This document shows positions 23,275-32,181 of a DNA stretch of 45,822 bases, in pieces. The translations under genes were made by a program, and so were the position numbers. The stretch comes from Gordonia sp. (in: high G+C Gram-positive bacteria). GTDB lineage: Bacteria > Actinomycetota > Actinomycetes > Mycobacteriales > Mycobacteriaceae. The notes beneath the pieces were generated by a model that saw only the letters and a program-made list of their open reading frames with translations, made no database searches and was not told the DNA's origin. The stretch covers positions 1-45,822 of the forward strand of contig NZ_JAAYXO010000227.1 in the NCBI RefSeq assembly GCF_012515855.1, in the 5' to 3' direction. Each line of letters starts with the position of its first letter. The stretch's first letter is position 1.

Positions 23275-25446
23275 GTGACAATCGCCATGTCAGCGGACCA
23301 AAGGGTCGTAGTCGACAGTATCGCCGCTTGGGCGCAGGCGCGAGAGGTGCGTTCGGCGGTTCGCGCAGACCTCGACGAGTCCGGCGCTTCGTGGCGGCCA
23401 CTGTGGGGGCAAATCGCCGATCTCGGTCTTTTTGCCGCAGGTGTTCCGGAGAGCGCCGGCGGCGCGGACGGAACCATCGAGGACGTCGCGGTGATGTTCG
23501 CCGCGTGTGGCGCAGAGCTGGTCTCCGGGCCGTTGGCCGCTTCGATGGCCGCCGCCTACGCGCTCGCGACCGCAGGGAATCCGCTGGCCGAGGGCGTGAT
23601 GGCGGGGGAGCGACCGGTGGTCGTGCCCGCTGATGCGACCGCGGGGGATGCCTCGTTCGCGGTGTCCGGCGGAGCGGTCGAGCTCGGCTTGGTCCCCGCC
23701 TACGTCCCGGATGCGCTGATCGCCGCACCGCTGAGCTTCGATGGCGAACCCGCGGTCTGGACCGTGATCGATCCCGCGGCGGTCACCGTCGCGACGACCG
23801 CCGCCGACGGTCCGCTCGACGGCACCGCGATCCCGGTTCGAGTCTCGCTGACCGGCGTCTCGTCGGAGGCGGCGACGGCGCTGGCCGACGGTGAGCTGTT
23901 CGTCGCGCTGCTGCACGCCGGTCTGGTCGCCTACCAGGCGGGCGTCGCGCGGCACACCCTCGAGGTGGCCGTGGAGTACGCGAAGGTGCGGACCCAGTTC
24001 GGTGCGCCGATCGGATCGTTCCAGGCGGTGAAGCAAATCTGTGCCGACATGCTGTGCCGCAGCGAGCAGCTCGGTGCGGCCGGGTGGGATCTCGCGCGGG
24101 CCCTCGACGACGCCCTCGCCGAACCCGGTCCCGAGCGGCGGTCGCAGGTGGAGCTCAGCCGTCTGGCGTCGACGGTTCTGACCGCCGACCTGGCCCCGGC
24201 CAACGCCAAGGACGCCATCCAGGTCCTCGGCGGCATCGGCTTCACCTACGAACACGACGCGCACCTCGATCTGCGCTCGGCGCTGGCGGCGCGCATGCTG
24301 CTCGGCGGCGGACAGTCGCAGCGACAGCAGTTGGCGGCACTCGGTCGCGCGGGCGGTCGTCGCGAGTTCTCACTCGACCTCGTCGAGGCGGAGGCACAGC
24401 GGCCGGCCATCGCGGCCACCGCCGATGCGATCGCCGCGGCGGCACCTGAGGATCGTCGCGCCGAGCTCGCCCGCACCGGCTTCCTGGCGCCGCATTGGCC
24501 CGCACCGTACGGGCTGTCCGCCGACCCGGCCGTGCAGCTGCTGATCGATGCCGAACTGGATCGAGTGGGCGTCGTGCGTCCGGATCTGGTGATCGCGGGC
24601 TGGGCTCTGCCGACCATTCTGGAGCACGGAACCGATCTGCAGCGCGAGAAGTTCGTCGCGCCGACCCTCGCCGGCGATCTGCGCTGGTGCCAGCTCTTCA
24701 GCGAGCCGGAGGCGGGCAGCGATCTCGCGTCGCTGCGCACCCGCGCGGTGCGTACCGACGGTGGCTGGCTGCTGACCGGCCAGAAGATCTGGACGTCGGA
24801 GGCGCACACCTCCCAGTGGGCGGTCTGCCTGGCGCGGACCAACCCCGACGTGCCGAAGCACAAGGGCATCACCTATTTCCTGGTCGACATGGCCGCGGCA
24901 GGCATCGACATCCGGCCGCTGCGCGAGCTGACCGGCCGCGCGATGTTCAACGAGGTCTTCCTCGACAACGTCTTCGTCCCCGACGAGATGGTGGTCGGCG
25001 AGATCGACAACGGGTGGCGCCTGGCCCGCACGACGCTCGCCAATGAGCGCGTCGCCATGGGCGGCTCCGGTCTCGGCAAGGAGGTCGACTCGCTGCTCCG
25101 CCAGCTCGACGAGGCCGACGCCGAGCTCTCCCAGGCGCAGACCCTGGAGCTCGGCGGCATCATCGCGGACGCGCACATCGGCCGGGTGCTGGACGCGCGT
25201 TCGGTGGCTCAGCGACTCAGTGGCACCGACCCCGGTGCGACCTCGAGCGTGCGCAAGCTGATCGGTGTGGTCCATCGCCAGGCCGTGCCCGAGTTCGCCA
25301 CCGATCTGCTGGGAACCGCGGGCCTCGCGGCGTCGGCCGCCACCGGCTTCCTGTTGCTGAATCGCTGCCTGTCGATCGCGGGCGGGACCACCCAGATTCT
25401 GAAGAACGCCGCGGCGGAACGGATTCTAGGTTTGCCTCGCGGCTGA
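23275..25446 (+). CDS. fadE34: Fused two-domain acyl-CoA dehydrogenase FadE34/ChsE3
   Basis: A 723-residue fusion of two acyl-CoA dehydrogenase modules: the first about residues 1-350, with the ACAD signature KVRTQFGAPIGSFQAVKQI and QVLGGIGFTYEHD, and the second about 360-723, with CQLFSEPEAGSDLASL, GQKIWTSEAH and IAGGTTQILKN. Mycobacterial FadE34 has this same unusual architecture and dehydrogenates steroid-CoA thioesters carrying a five-carbon (cholanoate-type) side chain. GTG 23275 is chosen because GGAGGA stands 7 bases upstream; ATG 23287 is internal. It is divergent from kstR with a KstR box between, and a second KstR box separates it from the chsE1 operon, so it may be a one-gene unit. 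Confidence 0.9.
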   Translation: MTIAMSADQRVVVDSIAAWAQAREVRSAVRADLDESGASWRPLWGQIADLGLFAAGVPESAGGADGTIEDVAVMFAACGAELVSGPLAASMAAAYALATAGNPLAEGVMAGERPVVVPADATAGDASFAVSGGAVELGLVPAYVPDALIAAPLSFDGEPAVWTVIDPAAVTVATTAADGPLDGTAIPVRVSLTGVSSEAATALADGELFVALLHAGLVAYQAGVARHTLEVAVEYAKVRTQFGAPIGSFQAVKQICADMLCRSEQLGAAGWDLARALDDALAEPGPERRSQVELSRLASTVLTADLAPANAKDAIQVLGGIGFTYEHDAHLDLRSALAARMLLGGGQSQRQQLAALGRAGGRREFSLDLVEAEAQRPAIAATADAIAAAAPEDRRAELARTGFLAPHWPAPYGLSADPAVQLLIDAELDRVGVVRPDLVIAGWALPTILEHGTDLQREKFVAPTLAGDLRWCQLFSEPEAGSDLASLRTRAVRTDGGWLLTGQKIWTSEAHTSQWAVCLARTNPDVPKHKGITYFLVDMAAAGIDIRPLRELTGRAMFNEVFLDNVFVPDEMVVGEIDNGWRLARTTLANERVAMGGSGLGKEVDSLLRQLDEADAELSQAQTLELGGIIADAHIGRVLDARSVAQRLSGTDPGATSSVRKLIGVVHRQAVPEFATDLLGTAGLAASAATGFLLLNRCLSIAGGTTQILKNAAAERILGLPRG

Positions 25447-25538
25447 GTCGGTATTGCCTAAAATTCAGGCCGAAACCGCGACTGAAGTCCCTGGACACCG
25501 CTACTTTGTGACTGCGGTCTCGGTCGGTCTGATACAAA

Positions 25539-25552
25539 TAGAACACGTTCTA
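25539..25552 (+). promoter_or_regulatory. KstR operator upstream of the chsE1-ltp2-fadD operon
   Basis: TAGAACACGTTCTA matches TnnAACnnGTTnnA perfectly and is fully palindromic. It ends 23 bases before the chsE1 GTG start. Confidence 0.9.
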
Positions 25553-25575
25553 ATTTCTGCTTGAGGAGGAACCGG

Positions 25576-26667
25576 GTGGATTTCGCCCTGGACCCCACCG
25601 CAGCTGCGGTCCGCGACGTCGCCGATGAGGCGATCCGTCGACTGCAGCCCGACTGGGAAAGCAAGTTCGCCGACGGATTCGGCGGCTTCGACAACGCCGC
25701 GTGGGACGCCCTCGTCGCGTCCGGCGTCACCGTGCTGGCGCTGCCGGAGTCACTCGGCGGCGACGACCTGCCGATCGACGCGCTGGTGCCGTTGCTGATG
25801 CGTGCCGGACAGGACGCCGTGGTCGCACCGCTCGTCGGCACCCTGACCTCGGCGCTGCTGCTGGCCAAGGCGCCGAACGCAGCCGCGCACGGCAGGTCCA
25901 TCGCCGACGGCGGCTGGCACGCAGTCGCGATCGGCGAGCGCGGCAGCGCGCTCGGCGATCAGCCCACCCTGACGCTGACCGACACCGCAGACGGTGCGCG
26001 CCTCGATGGCGTCAAGACCGGGGTGCTGGCCGCCGACGGCGCCGCATCGATCGTCGTGGTCGCCGATCGCGGCGTGGTGATCGTGCCCGCCGCCGCCGCA
26101 GGCGTCTCGATCACCCGCACCACCTCGTCGTCCGGTCAGGGCGAGTACCGCGTGGTCTTCGACGGCGTCGCGGTCCCGGCCTCGGACATCCTGTCCGACA
26201 GCCCGCAGCCTGCGATCGACATCTACCGCGCACTCCTCGCCGCCTACGCCGACGGCCTCGTCGCGGGCGCCATCAAGCGGACTGCCGAGCACGTCTCCAC
26301 GCGTCATCAGTTCGGCAAGCCGATCGCCGCCTTCCAGGCCGTTGGTCAGCAGCTGGCGGACGTCTACGTCGTCTCGCGCACCATGAACCTGATCGCGACC
26401 GCCGCCGCGTGGGACATCGCCAACGATGCCGACGCCGAAGAGGACCTCGCGACCGCAATGTACTGGGTCGCCGCCGAGCTGCCCGCGACCCTCCGGATGA
26501 TGACCCACCTGCACGGCGGTGTCGGCGTCGACGTCACCTACCCGCTGCATCGGTACTTCTCGCTGGTCAAGGACGCCGCACGCCTGGCAGGCGGCGCCCA
26601 TTCCACGCTCGACGTGCTGGCCGACGAGACCGTCCCGGCCGGACAGGAGGCCCTGACATGTTCGTAG
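25576..26667 (+). CDS. chsE1: Acyl-CoA dehydrogenase subunit ChsE1 (FadE28)
   Basis: The product has 363 residues. ACAD features: LPESLGGDDLP, TRHQFGKPIAAFQAVGQQLADVY, and THLHGGVGVDVTYPLHRYFSLVKD, matching the end of FadE28. ChsE1 forms an alpha2beta2 enzyme with ChsE2 that dehydrogenates 3-oxo-4-pregnene-20-carboxyl-CoA (the three-carbon side chain). As in other ChsE1 proteins, the usual catalytic Glu appears to be supplied by the partner. GTG 25576 follows GAGGAGG by 7 bases. The stop overlaps the chsE2 start by 10 bases. First gene of an igr-type operon; the cyp125 gene found before fadE28 in mycobacteria is absent. Confidence 0.92.
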   Translation: MDFALDPTAAAVRDVADEAIRRLQPDWESKFADGFGGFDNAAWDALVASGVTVLALPESLGGDDLPIDALVPLLMRAGQDAVVAPLVGTLTSALLLAKAPNAAAHGRSIADGGWHAVAIGERGSALGDQPTLTLTDTADGARLDGVKTGVLAADGAASIVVVADRGVVIVPAAAAGVSITRTTSSSGQGEYRVVFDGVAVPASDILSDSPQPAIDIYRALLAAYADGLVAGAIKRTAEHVSTRHQFGKPIAAFQAVGQQLADVYVVSRTMNLIATAAAWDIANDADAEEDLATAMYWVAAELPATLRMMTHLHGGVGVDVTYPLHRYFSLVKDAARLAGGAHSTLDVLADETVPAGQEALTCS

Positions 26668-27824
26668 CGTTCACCGATGAGCAGATCGCCCTGCGCGACG
26701 AGCTCCGCGCCTACTTCGCCGGCCTCATCAGCCCGGACGAGGAGCGCATCATGCGCACCGAGCGTCACGGCCCCGCCTACCGCGACGTCATCGCGCGCAT
26801 GGGCGCCGACGGCTGGCTGGGTGTCGGCTGGCCCACCGAGTTCGGCGGCAAGGGCTTCGGCGAGATCGAACAGCAGATCTTCACCAACGAGGCCGTCCGC
26901 GCCGACGTCCCGTTGCCGTCGGTCACCCTGCAGACGGTCGGACCCACCCTGCAGCGCTACGGCACGCAGGAGCAGAAGGACTTCTTCCTGCCGAAGATCC
27001 TCGACGGCACCGTGCACTTCGCGATCGGGTACACCGAGCCGGACGCAGGCACCGACCTCGCCTCGCTGACCACGCGGGCCACCGTCGATCCGGCGACCGG
27101 CGACTACATCGTCAACGGTCAGAAGATCTTCACCACCGGCGGCCACGACGCCGACTACATCTGGCTGGCCTGCCGCACCGATCCGGAGGCGCCCAAGCAC
27201 AAGGGCATCACCATCCTGATCGTCGACACCAAGGATCCGGGCTTCACCTGGACCCCGATCATCACCGCCGACGGCGCGCACCACGTCAACGCCACCTACT
27301 ACAACGACGTCCGCGTGCCCGCGAGCATGCGCGTCTGCGACGAGGGCGACGGCTGGAAGCTGATCACCACGCAGCTGAACCACGAGCGCGTGATGCTCGG
27401 ACCGTCGGGCCGCATCGGCGGACTCGAGGACCGGCTCCGCTCCTGGGCCGCCGAGGCGACCTACGACGGCGCCGCGGTGATCGAGCAACAGGAGGTCCGC
27501 CGACTGATCGCGCAGATCGGCGCCTACGAGCGGCTCAACGAGCTGCTCAACTGGCAGGTCGCCTCGACCGGTGAGATCTCGATGGCCGACGCCGCCGCGA
27601 CCAAGGTCTTCTCCACCGAGCGGCTGCAGACCATCTACCGCCTGATCGACGACGTCGTCGGCCAGTTCGGCGACCTCGGTGAGCCGGTCACCAGCGAATT
27701 CGCCGACTGGCTCGACATGCAGGCCAAGCGCAACGTCGTCATCACGTTCGGCGGCGGCGTCAACGAGGTCATGCGCGACATGATCGGCACGGCGGGCCTC
27801 GGCCTGCCCCGGATCAAGCGATAG
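26658..27824 (+). CDS. chsE2: Acyl-CoA dehydrogenase subunit ChsE2 (FadE29)
   Basis: The product has 388 residues, the same size as FadE29. Nearly every block agrees with M. tuberculosis FadE29: ISPDEERIM, RHGPAYRDVIARMGADGWLG, GVGWPTEFGGKGFG, TLQTVGPTLQRYG, FAIGYTEPDAGTDLASL, NGQKIFTTGGHDADYIWLACRTDP, ILIVDTKDPG, LNHERVMLGP, and VVITFGGGVNEVMRDMI. It pairs with ChsE1. ATG 26658 has GGAGG 7 bases upstream and overlaps the end of chsE1 by 10 bases, indicating coupling for a fixed 1:1 ratio. The open frame runs much further upstream (to 25701), but only as a shadow of chsE1. Confidence 0.95.
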   Translation: MFVAFTDEQIALRDELRAYFAGLISPDEERIMRTERHGPAYRDVIARMGADGWLGVGWPTEFGGKGFGEIEQQIFTNEAVRADVPLPSVTLQTVGPTLQRYGTQEQKDFFLPKILDGTVHFAIGYTEPDAGTDLASLTTRATVDPATGDYIVNGQKIFTTGGHDADYIWLACRTDPEAPKHKGITILIVDTKDPGFTWTPIITADGAHHVNATYYNDVRVPASMRVCDEGDGWKLITTQLNHERVMLGPSGRIGGLEDRLRSWAAEATYDGAAVIEQQEVRRLIAQIGAYERLNELLNWQVASTGEISMADAAATKVFSTERLQTIYRLIDDVVGQFGDLGEPVTSEFADWLDMQAKRNVVITFGGGVNEVMRDMIGTAGLGLPRIKR

Positions 27825-27832
27825 GGAAGCAG

Positions 27833-28861
27833 ATGACGATCACTCCGGCATCGACGCCCGAACAGATCCGCGAAGCCGCCGACGCGATCGCGGCCGGCGG
27901 GGCCAGCGCTCCGCGCACCGGTCGCGACCCCATCAATCAGCCGATGATGAACAACTGGCTCGAGGCGATGGGCGACGACAATCCGATCTACGTCGACGAC
28001 CAGGCAGCGCGCGACGCGGGGCACCCCGGTGTCGTCGCACCACCGGCGATGGCGCAGGTCTGGACCATGCGCGGGCTGCACGGCGTCCGCACCGACGACG
28101 ACCCGCTGGGTCTGGCGACCCAGCTGTTCGACGACGCGGGCTACACCTCGGTGGTCGCCACCAACTGCGACACCGTCTACCACCGCTACACGCGTCCCGG
28201 CGAGGAGGTGACCATCTCGTCCGAGCTGACGCAGGTGGTCGGCCCCAAGCAGACCGCGCTCGGCGAGGGCTGGTTCTTCACCACTCGCAACACCTGGTCG
28301 GTGCCCGCGAGCGATGAGGCGGGCGGCAGCGAAGTGGTGGCCGAGATGGACTTCCGGATTCTGAAGTTCCGGCCGGCGGCCAAGGACGCCGCCGAGACCG
28401 CGGAGCCGCAGTTCGACGATCTCGACCCGACCAAGCTCATCCGACCGTCGGCGTCGCGCGACACCCAGTTCTTCTGGGACGGCGTCGCCGCGCACGAACT
28501 GCGCATTCAGCAGCTCCAGGACGGCTCGCTCCGACACCCGCCGATCCCCGCCGTGTGGACCGAACGCGACGCCGACGGCCAGTACCCGGGCACCGACTAC
28601 GTGGTGGCCGCGGGGACCGGCACGGTTTACAGCTTCGTGGTGCATCACGCGCCCCGCGTCCCGGGCCGCGAACTGCCGTTCGTCGTCGCACTCGTGGAAC
28701 TCGACGAGGGCGTCCGCATGCTCGGGCAGCTCCGCGGCGTCGACCCGGAGACCGTCGCGATCGGCATGCCGGTGGAGGTGGAGTTCCTCGACTTCCCGGG
28801 CGACGACGAGTCCGACCCCTGGCACCTGTACGCCTGGCGTGCAAAGGAGACGCAACAGTGA
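27833..28861 (+). CDS. chsH2: Enoyl-CoA hydratase subunit ChsH2 with MaoC and DUF35 domains
   Basis: A 342-residue two-domain protein. The N-terminal MaoC hot-dog part (about 1-190) shows GDDNPIYVDDQAARDAGH and VAPPAMAQVW. A linker follows, and then a DUF35 OB-fold part with the HPPIPAV...YPGTDYVVAAGTGTVYSFVVHH pattern. In mycobacteria ChsH2 pairs with ChsH1 to hydrate the steroid-22-oyl enoyl-CoA, and its DUF35 domain also binds the aldolase Ltp2. The gene lies 8 bases after chsE2 and shares GTGA with chsH1. Slightly longer than the 311-residue Rv3542c. Confidence 0.93.
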   Translation: MTITPASTPEQIREAADAIAAGGASAPRTGRDPINQPMMNNWLEAMGDDNPIYVDDQAARDAGHPGVVAPPAMAQVWTMRGLHGVRTDDDPLGLATQLFDDAGYTSVVATNCDTVYHRYTRPGEEVTISSELTQVVGPKQTALGEGWFFTTRNTWSVPASDEAGGSEVVAEMDFRILKFRPAAKDAAETAEPQFDDLDPTKLIRPSASRDTQFFWDGVAAHELRIQQLQDGSLRHPPIPAVWTERDADGQYPGTDYVVAAGTGTVYSFVVHHAPRVPGRELPFVVALVELDEGVRMLGQLRGVDPETVAIGMPVEVEFLDFPGDDESDPWHLYAWRAKETQQ

Positions 28862-29256
28862 CCTCGACCATCGCAGTGGGTCAGACCCTGCCGCCGCTGG
28901 TGATCGACGCCTCGCCGACCTTCGTGATCGCGACGGCGCTGGCCACCCGTGATTTCCAGGACGTGCACCACGATCGTGACCTGGCCCAGCAGAAGGGCTC
29001 CAAGGACATCTTCGTCAACATCCTGACCGACACCGGTCTGGTGGAGCGCTTCGTCACCGACTGGGCGGGCCCCCGGGCTCGGATCACCGGCATCAAGCTC
29101 AAGCTCGGCGTGCCCTGGTACGCGGGCGACACGATCACCTTCACCGGTGAGGTCACCGAGGTCGACGACGCTGCCGTCACCGTCGCGGTGACCGGAACCA
29201 ACTCCCTTGGCAAGCACGTGATCTCCACGGTCACCTTCACCCGTGAGGAGGCATGA
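28858..29256 (+). CDS. chsH1: Enoyl-CoA hydratase subunit ChsH1 (MaoC-like)
   Basis: A single hot-dog domain of 132 residues with the MaoC hydratase motif TRDFQDVHHDRDLAQQKG, which holds the Asp/His pair, and VPWYAGDTITFTGEV. It provides the active half of the ChsH1-ChsH2 hydratase, adding water across the C17(20) double bond of the pregnadiene-carboxyl-CoA. The GTG start overlaps the chsH2 stop by four bases, and its own stop overlaps the following ltp2 ATG region. Matches Rv3541c in size and place. Confidence 0.93.
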   Translation: MTSTIAVGQTLPPLVIDASPTFVIATALATRDFQDVHHDRDLAQQKGSKDIFVNILTDTGLVERFVTDWAGPRARITGIKLKLGVPWYAGDTITFTGEVTEVDDAAVTVAVTGTNSLGKHVISTVTFTREEA

Positions 29257-30449
29257 TGGCAGTCTCTGACTCGACCGACCGCACGCTGTCCGGCAAGGCC
29301 GCGATCGCGGGCATCGGGGCCACCGACTTCTCCAAGAACTCGGGTCGCAGCGAGCTCCGCCTGGCAGCCGAGTGCGTCAACGCCGCCCTCGACGACGCAG
29401 GCCTCACCGCCGCCGACGTCGACGGTCTGGTGACGTTCACGATGGACACCAACATGGAGATCGCCGTCGCTCGCGCGACCGGCATCCCCGAGCTGAAGTA
29501 CTTCTCGCGCATTCACTACGGCGGCGGCGCTGCGGCGTCGACCGTTCAGCAGGCGGCCATGGCCGTCGCGACCGGGGTCTGCGATGTCGTCGTGGCCTAC
29601 CGGGCGTTCAACGAGCGGTCGGGCAATCGCTTCGGTCAGGTGAGCCGCGAGGTCGCCAACCAGGCGAACTCGTCGGGCGCCGACAACGCGTTCTCGTACC
29701 CGCACGGCCTGTCGACTCCCGCCGGGTTCGTCGCGATGGTCGCGCAGCGGTACATGCACGAGTACGGCGCCACCAGCGAGGACTTTGGGCAGATCGCCGT
29801 CGTTGCGCGCAAGCACGCGGCCAACAACCCGAACGCCTTCTTCTACGGCAAGCCGATCACGCTCGAGGACCACCAGGCCTCGCGCTACATCGCGGAGCCG
29901 CTGCACCTGCTGGACTGCTGCCAGGAGTCGGACGGTGGCGTCGCCATCGTCATCGTCTCGCCCGAACGTGCCAAGGACCTGAAGCAGAAGCCGGTCACCA
30001 TCGCCGGTGCGGCGTCGGGCAGCGGCCGCGATCAGTTCATCATGACCAGTTACTACCGGGACGCGCTGCCGGAGCTGGCCGAGATGGGCCTCGTGGGCGA
30101 CCAGTTGTACGCGCAGTCCGGTCTCGGCCCGGCCGACATGGACATGGCGATCCTGTACGACCACTTCACCCCGTACACGCTCATCCAGCTGGAGGAACTC
30201 GGCTTCTGCGGTCGCGGTGAGGCGAAGGACTTCGTCTCGCAGCCGGGTGCCTTGGAAGTCGGCGGCGCGCTGCCGCTCAACACGCACGGCGGTCAGCTGG
30301 GCGAGGCCTACATCCACGGGATGAACGGCATCGCCGAAGGCGTCCGCCAGCTGCGCGGAACCTCCGTCAACCAGGTCGACGGCGCCGAGCGCGTCCTCGT
30401 CACCGCCGGCACGGGTGTTCCCACCTCCGGCCTCATCCTCACCGCTTGA
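29256..30449 (+). CDS. ltp2: Steroid-CoA retro-aldolase Ltp2 (thiolase-like)
   Basis: A 397-residue thiolase-superfamily protein without a thiolase catalytic Cys, as expected of Ltp2-type aldolases. Identity to M. tuberculosis Ltp2 is very high in GIGATDFSK, GRSELRLAAE, FTMDTN, IHYGGGAA, VVAYRAFNERSG, FSYPHGLSTP, KHAANNPNAFFYGKPIT, LYDHFTPYTLIQLEELGFCG, and NTHGGQLGEAYIHGMNGIAEG. It releases the 17-ketosteroid and propionyl-CoA from the 17-hydroxy side-chain CoA ester, with ChsH2. Two starts overlap the chsH1 stop (ATG 29253 and 29256); the second is better spaced from GAGGAG. Confidence 0.94.
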   Translation: MAVSDSTDRTLSGKAAIAGIGATDFSKNSGRSELRLAAECVNAALDDAGLTAADVDGLVTFTMDTNMEIAVARATGIPELKYFSRIHYGGGAAASTVQQAAMAVATGVCDVVVAYRAFNERSGNRFGQVSREVANQANSSGADNAFSYPHGLSTPAGFVAMVAQRYMHEYGATSEDFGQIAVVARKHAANNPNAFFYGKPITLEDHQASRYIAEPLHLLDCCQESDGGVAIVIVSPERAKDLKQKPVTIAGAASGSGRDQFIMTSYYRDALPELAEMGLVGDQLYAQSGLGPADMDMAILYDHFTPYTLIQLEELGFCGRGEAKDFVSQPGALEVGGALPLNTHGGQLGEAYIHGMNGIAEGVRQLRGTSVNQVDGAERVLVTAGTGVPTSGLILTA

Positions 30450-30493
30450 CCACCACTCCGACTTTGTCGGTCCTCGCAAGGAGATCTAGAAAG

Positions 30494-32116
30494 ATGAAGT
30501 TCAACCTCGCAGACGTCTTCGAGACAGTTGCTGACGCCGTGCCTGAGCGTGTGGTCCTCACGTGGGAGGGACATGACATCACGTACGCCGAGCTCGACAA
30601 GCTCGCCAACCAGGTGGCTCACCTGTTCGCCGCCAACGGGCTCGGCTTCAACGACAACGTCGCCCTGTTCCTGAAGAACAGCGTCGAGCACGTCACCTCG
30701 CTGGTCGGCCTGCTCAAGGTGCGCGCCGTTCCGGTGAACGTCAACTACCGCTACACCGACCCGGAGCTCGAGTACATCTTCGACAACTCCGATGCCAAGG
30801 CGATCGTCGTCGAGCTGCCCGAGCACCAGCGCAGCGTCGCGACGCTGATGGCCAACCTGCCGGAGCTGCACACCGTCTTCGTCATCGGCGACGCGATCGA
30901 GGAACTGTCCGCTGCAGCGGCTGCGCTCGAGGGCCGCGAGGTCAAGATCGTCGCGTTCAACGACTACGCGAACAACTCCACCGAGCGCGACTTCGAGGAG
31001 CGCACCGGCGAGGAGATGTACCTGCTCTACACCGGTGGCACCACCGGCTACCCGAAGGGCGTCATGTGGCAGCACGACGACTTCTTCCGCAAGCCGATCT
31101 CGGGCGGCAACCCGTACGGACCGCCGCGCGCCGACCTCGCCGAGCTGGCGAAGGAAGTCCAGAACTTCCCGTCGATGTCGTTCCTGATCGCCGCACCGCT
31201 GATGCACGGTGCCGCGTCGTACTCGCTGTTCACGTTAATCTCGCTCGGCAGCCGCCTGATCCTGGAGCGCGACTTCGACGCCGAGAAGATCATCCGCAAC
31301 ATCGGCCGCGACAAGACTCAGATGATCCTCATCGTCGGCGACGCCATGGGCATGCCGCTGGCCGACGAGATGGAGAAGCAGAAGGACACCGCGGACTTCT
31401 CGTCGCTGTTCTCGGTGACCTCGGGCGGCGCCATCTGGAGCCAGAGCGTCCGTGACCGGATGGTCGCGGTGAAGCCGGACCTGCTGCTCCGCGACAACTT
31501 CGGTGCGTCGGAGTCGGGCAACGACGGCGAGATCAAGATGGACGAGAACGGCAACCTGATGGTTCCGCCGACCGATCGCATGATGGTCGTCGACGAGCAC
31601 TTCAAGCAGATCACCGAGCCCGGCCAGGTGGGTCACATCGCCCGCATCGGCAACATCCCGCTGGGTTACTACAAGGATCCGGAGAAGACCGCTCGCACGT
31701 TCCCCACCATGGAGGACGGTCGTCGCATCTCGGTGCTCGGCGACATGGGCTACGTCCGTGAAGACGGCAGCATCGTCTTCCTGGGTCGCGGCAGCCAGTG
31801 CATCAACACCGGCGGCGAGAAGGTGTACGCCGAAGAGGTCGAAGGCGCCCTGCACGCTCACCCGGCCGTCGCTGACGCGCTCGTGGTGCCCGCACCGGAC
31901 CCCAAGTACGGCCAGCGCGTGGCTGCCGTCATCTCGCTGACGCCGGGCTTCGAGGAGCCGTCGCTCGAGGAGATTCAGGATCACTGCCGCCAGACGCTGG
32001 CACGCTACAAGGTTCCGCGCACGGTGGTCGTCGTCGACGAGGTCAAGCGCACCCCGGCGGGTAAGGCCGACTACAAGTGGGCCAAGGCGACCGCTGCTGA
32101 CGGCGTGACTGTCTAA
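30494..32116 (+). CDS. Acyl-CoA synthetase, FadD19-like (steroid side-chain ligase)
   Basis: A 540-residue ANL-family ligase. The P-loop-type motif LLYTGGTTGYPKGVMW is near residue 178, GNIPLGYY and GDMGYVREDG (adenylate and ribose binding) follow, and the catalytic Lys lies in RTPAGKADYKW near the end. Overall it resembles FadD19 and related actinobacterial steroid ligases, but only moderately, so it could be a CasG/CasI-type ligase for shorter acid side chains. ATG 30494 follows AAGGAG by 9 bases; the frame is open further to 30446. It lies 44 bases after ltp2 and ends at a strong terminator, so it is probably the last gene of the KstR-controlled operon. Confidence 0.85.
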   Translation: MKFNLADVFETVADAVPERVVLTWEGHDITYAELDKLANQVAHLFAANGLGFNDNVALFLKNSVEHVTSLVGLLKVRAVPVNVNYRYTDPELEYIFDNSDAKAIVVELPEHQRSVATLMANLPELHTVFVIGDAIEELSAAAAALEGREVKIVAFNDYANNSTERDFEERTGEEMYLLYTGGTTGYPKGVMWQHDDFFRKPISGGNPYGPPRADLAELAKEVQNFPSMSFLIAAPLMHGAASYSLFTLISLGSRLILERDFDAEKIIRNIGRDKTQMILIVGDAMGMPLADEMEKQKDTADFSSLFSVTSGGAIWSQSVRDRMVAVKPDLLLRDNFGASESGNDGEIKMDENGNLMVPPTDRMMVVDEHFKQITEPGQVGHIARIGNIPLGYYKDPEKTARTFPTMEDGRRISVLGDMGYVREDGSIVFLGRGSQCINTGGEKVYAEEVEGALHAHPAVADALVVPAPDPKYGQRVAAVISLTPGFEEPSLEEIQDHCRQTLARYKVPRTVVVVDEVKRTPAGKADYKWAKATAADGVTV

Positions 32117-32139
32117 AGCGCTACTCGGCACGAGAATTC

Positions 32140-32181
32140 TGATGGATCTGAGCCCCCTCGGGGCTCAGATCCATCACTTTT
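32140..32181 (+). terminator. Terminator of the chsE1-fadD operon
   Basis: A perfect 17-bp stem, TGATGGATCTGAGCCCC (32140-32156) and its mate (32160-32176), has a 3-base loop and is followed by CTTTTT. It sits between fadD and a convergent pseudogene. Confidence 0.92.

Noticed and set aside
25701-26657. Long N-terminal extension of chsE2
   Set aside because: The extension is an Arg-rich out-of-frame copy of chsE1; ATG 26658 has a good ribosome-binding site and gives the exact family length.
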